From contig NZ_BSFK01000007.1 in the NCBI RefSeq assembly GCF_027922305.1, forward strand, positions 278,220-342,219: a stretch of 64,000 bases of DNA, written 5' to 3'. Under the pieces are notes generated by a model that had not been told where the DNA came from, did no database searches, and saw nothing but the letters and a program-made list of their open reading frames with translations. A program made the translations under genes and the position numbers. Of this stretch, positions 54,501-61,286 are shown piece after piece; position 1 is the first letter of the stretch, and the number at the start of each line of letters is the position of its first letter. The DNA comes from Methylopila jiangsuensis. GTDB lineage: Bacteria; Pseudomonadota; Alphaproteobacteria; Rhizobiales; Methylopilaceae.

Positions 54501-57500
54501 CCCGATGGGCCAGTGCGCGTGGTCGAGGATCTGGAGCCGGGCTGCGTCGAGCTGGAGGCGGCGGACGCCGGGCGCGATCTGAACCCAGAGGCGTTGCGCC
54601 GGATGTCTGAGGCCGCCTTCGCCGAAGGACATCTCGACCGTGATCAGTTGGCCAAACTGCAGAGCCTCGCGGATCCCGAACTTGCGCAAACGCCCTGGGG
54701 AGCGGAAACACCGTCCAGTGAGACGTCGCCGGTCCATGCTGGTCGTTTCGGCGTCTGGCGGCTCGTCCTCAGTGGCGCGCTTGATCCGCTGGCGCGCTCG
54801 ACCCCGATCCACATCTTGCGCCCGGAAGCCGACGCCCTCATCCGCGAGCTGACGACGTTGGAGTCGGACGCCCACATCAAAGCGAAGATCATGGCGCTTC
54901 GCGACCGTATGAGCCGCCGCCTCCTCAACGGCGAATGGACGGTCGCCCGCCTTCTTCCGTCAGAGACACATGCGCCCGCGCCCGCACATATGCGATGCTT
55001 GATCGAGGTGCTCGGAAAACAGGAACGCGCCCCGGCGCTGATGTGGGTCGAGGATCGGGCGTTTTCTCACAACCCACCCGAACAGGCCTTGTGCGTGGCC
55101 GGGGTGCTGGACTCGCTGCGCCAGAAAGGCATGGTGGACGACGCCTATGTCCGGCAGCGCGTGAACAGGCTGATGGCGGCGGGCTACGCCTATCTGCCAG
55201 TGGAGGCGCTGGAGGTTTCCCGCAAGCTTTTCGATGCGCCGATCCATGAGAACGGCCTCGTGGAGACGCAGGAGCTTGCAGCTCTTCGTATCTGGTGCGC
55301 GCAGGAGAGCGAGCGGTTGCGCTGGCTCGACATGACGCAGCGTCATGACGCGGACGGGCGGATCGCAGGCGAGCTTCGGCGCGCGCTCGACATCGATCTC
55401 GCGCATCGCGCGCTGGTCGAAATCTGGAGCCGCGCGGAATCCGACCATGACGCCGCCAGGGCGCGCTCGGCGTGGGTCTGGACGCACTTGCGTCAGCCGG
55501 CGCCGTTCTCGCCGCCCGAACCCGGTGACGCTCATGTTCGGGCTTACGTCGCCGTTCATCTGGCGCATGCGCTGACCATCCCGCTCTTCAGCGAATTCTC
55601 GTCGAAACCGATCCCGCGCGACGCCCAGGTCGCCTTTGCGGACTGGTTCGTCCAGTCCGCGGTGTCATCGCTGAAACGGGCGGATCCGGAGACGTTCCGG
55701 CTCTTCGTCGAGGCGGTCACCGGGACGGTTGCTCGGATCGTCGACCGCGAGGGCATCGACGAGACCGGCATGGACGAAGGGCTTCGCGCGAGCCTGGATC
55801 GGCGGATGGTCGCCGTTGCGAGCCGGTTCCTCGACCTGCTGCCGGAGCGGCTCGTCGACCAGATCGTCGAACATGGCGACCTCGGACGGAGGCTGCCTCG
55901 GCGCAGCGTCATTGCCCTGACGCTGACCGACGACGCCAGCCTGCCGCTGGACGCGTTCGCGGACGCCGCGGGCGCCCTGCTCCAGGGCGGCGAGCCGGCG
56001 AAGCTCCCCATAGCGCTGACCAACAAGCAACCGGCGTGGGTCGAAGCCCGGCGGGTCGATGGCGAACTCGAGCTGTCGATCCTCTTTGAGGAGGCGCGGT
56101 TCCGCATCGCGGAGGAGACCCAGGCCATGGTCCACCCGGACCTGGACGTGCGCCTTGCGGCGATCAATCGGCACTATCTGGACAGGAGGTCTGCGATCAC
56201 AGCTGAAGAGTTTGGCGCCGCGTTGCGCCTGACGACGGCGGCTGAGCGTTTCGAGGCGGTGCGGCGATTGAGGGAGAACGATGTTTTCAGCCGCCTGAGC
56301 CTGATCAGGTCAAAGGTCTTTCAGCGTGAGCCGCTGGCGATCGACGATCTTTCCGTTCCCTCCATCGCGGCCATGGACCGCTTTCTGTTGCGGACCGAAA
56401 CTGCGAGCGTCGAGCTTGTCTCGCGGCGGGAGGTTCAGGATCTCGCGGCGGTTGTCGGCGCGCGGGCGGCGATCGAGCGACTTGCGTCCAGTCCCGTCGA
56501 TTTCAGCGGTGAGGCGCTCGCCGCGGTCTTTGCGCTGATGGCCAAGGAAGAGCCGCAAACGGATCCCGATGCGGTCGTCACCCCGCTCGAGGCTTTGCTC
56601 CGTCTGAGGGCTGGCCTTCAGGCGTGTGAGGCCCTCAACCGGTTGAAGGACCGTGTCTCGGCCCTTGCGGCCAGTTGCGCGCGTCATGGAACGCTGTTCG
56701 TCGCTTTGGCGCGGTATGGGGCTCTGGACCTGTGTCGCCGGACGGATCGGAGCGCCTTACCTTCCGAAACCCTGGCGACCTACCTTTGGTGCTACGCGGA
56801 TCAGATGTTGCGCGCGCTGGCTCCTGATTTCGTGGACGCTCACGCCGGAGCCGGCATCATCGCCGGTCGGACCCAGCGGACGTTTCGCGATGTCGCGGCC
56901 TTCGACGCTATGCCGCGTTGGGCGCGCGACATGACCGCAGATCTGACCACGGATCGCCTGCTCCTCGGCGTGACTGCCGTGCTGATCGATGACGGGGCGG
57001 CGGATCGGGACGCTACGCTTCTTGATCCGCTGCAGGCGCTCGTGGGCGGCGTGCGGGACGACGCCTGGTGGCCGCCGGCCGATGAACTCACGCCGCCGCC
57101 GCAAGCGCCGGATGTCATCTGGCCGGCCCGGGACGTCGTTCCACGCCTGATCGCCGGTGGTTGGCTGCCTGGGGACCATCCCTTCGCGATCAGGGGCCAT
57201 GACGTGATCGCCCGGCGAATCCTGGACGAGGCTCTGGAGGACGAGGCGGGGTTTTTGCGCTCCTGCCTGCTGTCCCATGTGGACGCCGGCCGGGTCGAGC
57301 CGTCGACGCTGGCGCGGATGAAGGCGACGCTTGTGGCCGATCCCGGCGCGGCGGGCCTCGAACCCCATATGGCGGGCTCGCAGATGATCCTGTCGGCGTG
57401 GGCGCACGTTCTGGCGACGCTCGATGAGGACGCCGCCATGGCGGAGACGCTCGCAACCTTCGCGCGGCGCTGCGCGCGCCGGTGGTCGGATCATCCTTCC

Positions 57501-57764
57501 CGCGCCCGTGAAGGGCGTGCTGACGCCTTCGGGACGCTGCAGATGCTGGAGGATGTGGCGCTCACGCATTCGATCGCGCTTCCCCGCCCGCGCGTCGATC
57601 AGTTGAAGGTCTTCGCCGCCACGATGACTGCGGTGGCGAACGCCTGGCCGAACGTGAGCCGCCACATCGCGGAGAGCCTGCATCGGCTGGCGGACGCCGC
57701 GGAGGCGCCCGATGCGGTTCCGTTGTGGCGCGCCGCGACCCGCCTTCGGGCGCAAAGCGCGTAG
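51537..57764 (+). CDS. Giant protein: Mrr-like nuclease domain fused to a long helical-repeat body
   Basis: A 2,075-residue protein. Residues 55-210 form a restriction-endonuclease-like domain: KFEELCRDVLQL (E71), QEQFGVDVEG (D102) and VVISAKCYRK (K119). The usual E/Q two residues before the lysine is Ser117, so the site is atypical. From about residue 240 to the end the protein is a continuous series of helical hairpins rich in Ala, Leu and Arg (for example AVLHLRDSDVSSAEALLDEA, GLLIEIGDLDAAAQALENRF), TPR-like in the first third. No Walker A motif was found. The start is uncertain: GTG at 51537, GTG at 51561 behind AGGAG, or ATG at 51687. It probably acts as a stand-alone sensor-effector; function is unknown. 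Confidence 0.8.
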   Translation: MEQETGLRVAKRVSRTGAKSASSAPPGSGAQTPAGRRAPWKATPPAPGRSMPSLHRERLLPLVEVGSVKFEELCRDVLQLHFPDVTRTSLKRRRGQEQFGVDVEGFDELGRTTVVISAKCYRKVEGWHFRPWIEEFCTELDRHWKDKGVTDFVLAVTDDCNDDDINDSARLLIEELKQRGITFHLWGAQHLTDLVIKGGPQLVDRYFYRGWYDVLSGSLAAGASATSGALPVAPQAPLTFRQETEELLSILDKIEITSQKALEAALEADRAGRSNALRQWLADTRADSRRWQALTAETQAKALRAQAVLHLRDSDVSSAEALLDEADLLSPPPDRSARAMALNVKGETREALELLSGALTPREREIRAGLLIEIGDLDAAAQALENRFGSEVSPEMLRLRAILAMIRGDRETALQFASSAVDRDKGAFAPLMTRGAIHVFCALAPGATAQFGGPLTPIHPGLVRNVASARRHLGEALKDFDRLLEGDRPSKTHVETWRLGCLLLHPDRQTEAASECRQLLRRDPVDPVVVLWSWTFGRLHRLGKIKKSLVDAVRFGSGTETHLLALATLCAGVSRPDLGLRVITQHQHRFPASGALLDSWRIRFGDASLEPSSPYERATRDALAGDCGALVACLQDEAATAEDVVAGVGFLASRSAWADIVRVRGAMLRIATPRLLRLAAVAALRVEDAAGCLDVIDAAEAASPDLPDELIGLRMRANEMLGRYQPVIEDLRALQRQTGEASKVGGLLLDAYHKIGALPQLAKEARRAMAAGELGPNQMFNVAVAMRRYDDDLAREALRHAVAAGLDGEATPHAFLLALELGLEEVQRKIVEATGNPLERLAVRSFQNIEDILAYMEERNEDYRGRFDAWLRGEVPAAVAMIGDLKGYARLFLAEPAERRNLLNETFPMLLLSGARRRPPCTLAETRPTLRLDLSALMLAARLDMLDAVEAAFSVETPASLPDALSDLDAAFSDHDPKLAAAVRKAVSPDGPVRVVEDLEPGCVELEAADAGRDLNPEALRRMSEAAFAEGHLDRDQLAKLQSLADPELAQTPWGAETPSSETSPVHAGRFGVWRLVLSGALDPLARSTPIHILRPEADALIRELTTLESDAHIKAKIMALRDRMSRRLLNGEWTVARLLPSETHAPAPAHMRCLIEVLGKQERAPALMWVEDRAFSHNPPEQALCVAGVLDSLRQKGMVDDAYVRQRVNRLMAAGYAYLPVEALEVSRKLFDAPIHENGLVETQELAALRIWCAQESERLRWLDMTQRHDADGRIAGELRRALDIDLAHRALVEIWSRAESDHDAARARSAWVWTHLRQPAPFSPPEPGDAHVRAYVAVHLAHALTIPLFSEFSSKPIPRDAQVAFADWFVQSAVSSLKRADPETFRLFVEAVTGTVARIVDREGIDETGMDEGLRASLDRRMVAVASRFLDLLPERLVDQIVEHGDLGRRLPRRSVIALTLTDDASLPLDAFADAAGALLQGGEPAKLPIALTNKQPAWVEARRVDGELELSILFEEARFRIAEETQAMVHPDLDVRLAAINRHYLDRRSAITAEEFGAALRLTTAAERFEAVRRLRENDVFSRLSLIRSKVFQREPLAIDDLSVPSIAAMDRFLLRTETASVELVSRREVQDLAAVVGARAAIERLASSPVDFSGEALAAVFALMAKEEPQTDPDAVVTPLEALLRLRAGLQACEALNRLKDRVSALAASCARHGTLFVALARYGALDLCRRTDRSALPSETLATYLWCYADQMLRALAPDFVDAHAGAGIIAGRTQRTFRDVAAFDAMPRWARDMTADLTTDRLLLGVTAVLIDDGAADRDATLLDPLQALVGGVRDDAWWPPADELTPPPQAPDVIWPARDVVPRLIAGGWLPGDHPFAIRGHDVIARRILDEALEDEAGFLRSCLLSHVDAGRVEPSTLARMKATLVADPGAAGLEPHMAGSQMILSAWAHVLATLDEDAAMAETLATFARRCARRWSDHPSRAREGRADAFGTLQMLEDVALTHSIALPRPRVDQLKVFAATMTAVANAWPNVSRHIAESLHRLADAAEAPDAVPLWRAATRLRAQSA

Positions 57765-57783
57765 CTGCGAAAGGCGCGGACGT

Positions 57784-58195
57784 CGCGCCACACCACCGCC
57801 CTGACCGCGTCGGTCATCAGCGCCGGGCGGTCGAGATGGTCCACATGGACGTAATAGAGCCCGGATGCGCCGGCCGACGCGTCGACGACCGCCAGCGGCG
57901 TGTCGCCGAGCCAGACATACTCCCGCGCCATTTCGGCGCCCACCACATGCTCCGCCACGATGTGGCCGAAGATGTCCCAGACATAGTGTGTCGTCCCCGG
58001 CGTCGCCGTGGCCGAGGTCAGGGTGCGGACGCGCAGCCGGTTGAAGGCGTCATAAGCTTGGGACGACTGCGCCACGCCGGCGACCGTTACGATGCCGATG
58101 CGGCCCGCCCGGTTCGAGGAGTAGTCGTAGGCTACGCCCGAGCGCGTGTCGCGCTTGATCGCGCCGTCGTTGTGGTAAGTGAAGCTGCAAAGCGT
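57784..58195 (-). pseudogene. Truncated Rhs core fragment (displaced tip 4)
   Basis: Read leftward from 58195 this matches the main Rhs gene almost base for base, from the FTYHNDGAIKRDTRSG segment to the ALMTDAV-AVVW segment. The match stops near 57,784, before the DPxG boundary, so its toxin tip and immunity gene are lost. Its broken end lies 20 bases from the stop of the giant nuclease gene. Confidence 0.85.
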
Positions 58196-58272
58196 CAAAT
58201 GCTGCAAGAAATTCTGGATCAAAAAAGTCGAAATTGCCGCATCAGTCGCAAATAATAATTAATCTCATAACC

Positions 58273-58824
58273 TTAATGAGAGAAGTTTTTCAATACCTCT
58301 ACGGCAGGCTGAAATCCTTTGGAGGCGGAATCCCTTAGCATCATAATCGCGGACTCTCGATCTGTATCGATAATTTCAATGGCCTTGAGGTATATTGCCT
58401 CTGCTGATCCTGCATTTATGGCAAGCTCCCGGCGACGCTCAGATTCTCGAATATCTAACTCGTAGCCATATTGTTCACTGGCCATATACCAAGAAAGATG
58501 AAGATTTGCTTCGGGCCATCCACCCTCAGCAGATTTTTCTAGCCAATAATTTGCGCTATTTACCGAGGCATTGACGTAATTTCCAAATCTGTAGCATTGG
58601 CTTAGCTCCCATTGGGCTTCGGCAACCCCACTGTGAGCAATATCTTCAAGTTTTTTCATCCAATTCACATCAGGATTTGGATTGATCGATGCGATCCACT
58701 CCTGAGCGAGAAGACAGGCTATAGGGTCTCCCGCCTGTGCACATTTTACCATAAGGGCATACGCATCTTGGATTTCTCCTGCTCGATACATTGCGCATGC
58801 CTGTTCGAAAAGTTCGGTTCGCAT
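58273..58824 (-). CDS. Sel1-repeat protein, putative immunity to Rhs tip 3
   Basis: A 183-residue protein with three to four Sel1-like repeats (AYALMVKCAQAGDPIACLLA, GVAEAQWELSQCYRFGNYV, SANYWLEKSAEGGWPEANLH). It is much richer in A+T than the core genes around it. It overlaps the end of the tip-3 reading frame by 79 bases; a later ATG at 58791 would shorten this. Sel1 proteins are known among immunity proteins of polymorphic toxins; the role here is inferred from position. Confidence 0.75.
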   Translation of the reverse strand: MRTELFEQACAMYRAGEIQDAYALMVKCAQAGDPIACLLAQEWIASINPNPDVNWMKKLEDIAHSGVAEAQWELSQCYRFGNYVNASVNSANYWLEKSAEGGWPEANLHLSWYMASEQYGYELDIRESERRRELAINAGSAEAIYLKAIEIIDTDRESAIMMLRDSASKGFQPAVEVLKNFSH

Positions 58825-59594
58825 AGATAATCCAAAGGCTGCCGTACTCCACCTCTTCCACCCCCGAGCCTTAGGAGTTGGTTTACTGAGGGAGAGCCTC
58901 GATGGAATATCTGTCTGTTAATTTTATCAAATAAACGTTTGTCCGCGTCGCTTAAGTTGTCGCAAAATTTTCTCATATTGCGATTTTTATTCAATATGGC
59001 TTCGTCATCTGGAGTAAGCGGCTTCCACGTTCCTGTTGAAATCCGAGCATCTGGGCCGCCTGCACGGTCCCGTAAATGAACATGGTAATCACCTCCAGGC
59101 CCCTGCCTTGCATGTTCGTTGCCACCAGCCTGTGGGCCGGGATAGCTGTGCATGGAGATACTGCCTTGACGGTGGAGTTCGTATAAGCCTGTTGGATCCC
59201 CGCTCGTCATCGGGCGTTGCCCGACATACCCGTAGACGTTCGGCCCGTCGACGAAGCCGAGCGGATCGGGCTGGGTGTAGCGGCCGAGGGTGGGGTCGTA
59301 GTGGCGGTTCCAGTTGTAGGCGAGGCCGGCTTCAAGCTGGAACCACTGGCCGGGGAAGCGCAGGTCGAGCGAGGCGGGGCCGGTGATCAACCGCACCGCG
59401 CCGAAGGGCTCGTAAGACGCCCGCCACACCACCGTTTTCGAGGCGTCGGTCATCAGCGCCGGACGGTCGAGATGGTTCACATGGACGTAATAAAGCCCGG
59501 ACGCGCCCGCCGCGGCGTCCACCACCGCCTGGGGCGTGTCGCCGAGCCAGACATACTCCCTCGCCATCCCGGCGCCGACCACATGCTCCGCCAC
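58746..59594 (-). CDS. Displaced Rhs C-terminal cassette, tip 3
   Basis: A 282-residue frame starting at a GTG. Residues 1-130 copy the end of the main Rhs core, including YNWNRHYDPTLGRYTQPDPL and the boundary DPTGLYEL. The Rhs identity extends further upstream to about 59,633. The remaining 150 residues are unique and AT-rich: GNEHARQGPGGDYHVHLRDR, then DDEAILNKNRNMRKFC and DKINRQIFHRGS. I do not recognise this toxin domain; histidines in YHVHL could be catalytic. It lacks the Rhs N-terminus, so it is probably a silent cassette. Confidence 0.8.
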   Translation of the reverse strand: MAEHVVGAGMAREYVWLGDTPQAVVDAAAGASGLYYVHVNHLDRPALMTDASKTVVWRASYEPFGAVRLITGPASLDLRFPGQWFQLEAGLAYNWNRHYDPTLGRYTQPDPLGFVDGPNVYGYVGQRPMTSGDPTGLYELHRQGSISMHSYPGPQAGGNEHARQGPGGDYHVHLRDRAGGPDARISTGTWKPLTPDDEAILNKNRNMRKFCDNLSDADKRLFDKINRQIFHRGSPSVNQLLRLGGGRGGVRQPLDYLCEPNFSNRHAQCIEQEKSKMRMPLW

Positions 59595-59688
59595 GATGTG
59601 GCCGAAGATGTCCCAGACATAATGCGTCGTCCCCGATAGAATTATTTAAATAAGTCAGGTATTCCAGCTGAGTAAATAATTATCAGCC

Positions 59689-60042
59689 TTATTGTCGCCT
59701 TACTGCGTTTTTTATTGTATAGAAACGTTTTAAATTAAACCAATCTTTAAGTTTCATTTCTTTAGTGCAGGATGAAAACTTATCAAAATCTAGACCGCGG
59801 GCGTGCTGGGTTAAGTCCATTATCAGGATCGAAAAAAATGCTCCAACCGATGTAAATAACCAGGCAAGGAAAGCGTGTTTAATTATTGATGTACTATATA
59901 GACACTCATAGCAAAAATTATAAACAGAAGATGCAATAACGATAACAATAACAGACGCCGCCATAATAGCAGACGCCGTTATAAAAACCATAGAATAATA
60001 TCCTACTATATTTTCTAGTTTAATTTTTGCACTTGCATTCAT
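59689..60042 (-). CDS. Membrane protein, putative immunity to Rhs tip 2
   Basis: A 117-residue protein starting MNASAKIKLENIVGYYSMVF with two to three hydrophobic helices (ASAIMAASVIVIVIASSVYN and LAWLFTSVGAFFSILIM). It is AT-rich, overlaps the end of the tip-2 frame by 23 bases and is transcribed with it. A membrane immunity protein would fit a toxin that acts on membranes; this is inference. Confidence 0.7.
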   Translation of the reverse strand: MNASAKIKLENIVGYYSMVFITASAIMAASVIVIVIASSVYNFCYECLYSTSIIKHAFLAWLFTSVGAFFSILIMDLTQHARGLDFDKFSSCTKEMKLKDWFNLKRFYTIKNAVRRQ

Positions 60043-60850
60043 TGCCGCCTCCTGACAAAGCATTAGAGGCGCCTGTTGAAGCTATCGCATCAGCTAGCCC
60101 ACCCAGCGCGCGTCCAATGCCATATCCAGCCGGGAGAAACCCTTCCACGCTCGCGCCGACTGCTCCACCTATCGCCCCACCAACACCACCTGACGCGAGG
60201 CCGCCGCCAGCAAGCCCAGCGCCTATAGCACCAAATTTGGCCCCATTGTAAGCGCCATAGGCCGTGCGCCCGCCCAATCCGAGAGCGTTAATAGCTCCTA
60301 GTCCTCCCATTACCGAAGCTGCGCCACCTACCGCACCCTGAACTAAGATGCTTTTCAAGTTATATACTTCACCGCACTCCATATATTGGTTGAGTGCTTC
60401 AGCTCCAGCTCCCAATGCTGCGCCAAATATTATCCAGACGTATTCGCCCGATGGATCAGCGTATAGAACAGGATTGCCGTTTACATACCCGTACACGTTC
60501 GGCCCATCAACAAACCCCAGCGGATCGGGCTGGGTGTAGCGGCCGAGGGTGGGGTCGTAGTGGCGGTTCCAGTTGTAGGCGAGGCCGGCTTCAAGCTGGA
60601 ACCACTGGCCGGGGAAGCGCAGGTCGAGCGAGGCAGGACCCGTGATCGACCGCACGGCGCCGAAGGCCTCGTAGGACGCCCGCCACACCACGGCCTTCGA
60701 GGCGTCGGTCATCAGCGCCGGACGGTCAAGATGGTCCACGTGGACGTAGTAAAGCCCGGACGCGCCCGCCGCGGCGTTCACGACCGCCACGGGCGTGTCG
60801 CCGAGCCAGAAATCGTCCCGCGCCACAGCGTCCTTAAGAAAACTATTCAA
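60020..60850 (-). CDS. Displaced Rhs C-terminal cassette, tip 2
   Basis: A 276-residue frame from a TTG at 60850 that overlaps the stop of the previous gene. Rhs core identity starts near 60,822 and runs to the boundary YVNGNPVLYADPSGEYVW. The tip of about 145 residues is glycine- and alanine-rich and hydrophobic (IIFGAALGAGAEALNQYMEC, GAGLAGGGLASGGVGGAIGG), like membrane-inserting toxin regions, and ends in a cysteine-lysine tail. It lacks the N-terminal Rhs shell, so it is probably a reserve cassette. Confidence 0.8.
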   Translation of the reverse strand: MNSFLKDAVARDDFWLGDTPVAVVNAAAGASGLYYVHVDHLDRPALMTDASKAVVWRASYEAFGAVRSITGPASLDLRFPGQWFQLEAGLAYNWNRHYDPTLGRYTQPDPLGFVDGPNVYGYVNGNPVLYADPSGEYVWIIFGAALGAGAEALNQYMECGEVYNLKSILVQGAVGGAASVMGGLGAINALGLGGRTAYGAYNGAKFGAIGAGLAGGGLASGGVGGAIGGAVGASVEGFLPAGYGIGRALGGLADAIASTGASNALSGGGNECKCKN

Positions 60851-61286
60851 CCGTTTTATAATCGGCTTGCAAAATTAACGGAATTATAAAGAAAAATATA
60901 CACCCCCACGCAGGACTAAATGTAAGAAGTGATCCAATTAATATAGAGATAAATATTTCAGAAATATTTAAGTTTAGATAGGTCTCAGGCTCAGTTTTGT
61001 GAGAGAAATAAATTATCAGTTGAACGAAAAAGCTGACAGGAAAAGACGCCACCACCCCCCAAAGAGCACGGCGGATAGAGGGGCGCGCGTAGAATTTAAA
61101 AACACCATACGTTGCAGCCATCAATGATATAAAAGCAAATGTATAAACCCTGAGAGAGTCATATTTGTACATTCTTATACATAAATCGTAAAATATTAAC
61201 GTAGCAAACATGAAAGATAGCAACAAGCCATAATTCAGGCAATATTTTCTTATCGAAAATTTCTTTTGTTTCGTGCTAGCCGTCAT
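60843..61286 (-). CDS. Four-helix membrane protein, putative immunity to the main Rhs toxin
   Basis: A 147-residue AT-rich gene whose ATG overlaps the Rhs stop by 11 bases. Four hydrophobic helices are visible (LLLSFMFATLIFYDLCI, VYTFAFISLMAATYGVF, ALWGVVASFPVSFFVQLIIY, FSPAWGCIFFFIIPLIL). Tight coupling to the toxin end is the standard place for an immunity gene. Function is inferred from position only. Confidence 0.72.
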   Translation of the reverse strand: MTASTKQKKFSIRKYCLNYGLLLSFMFATLIFYDLCIRMYKYDSLRVYTFAFISLMAATYGVFKFYARPSIRRALWGVVASFPVSFFVQLIIYFSHKTEPETYLNLNISEIFISILIGSLLTFSPAWGCIFFFIIPLILQADYKTVE

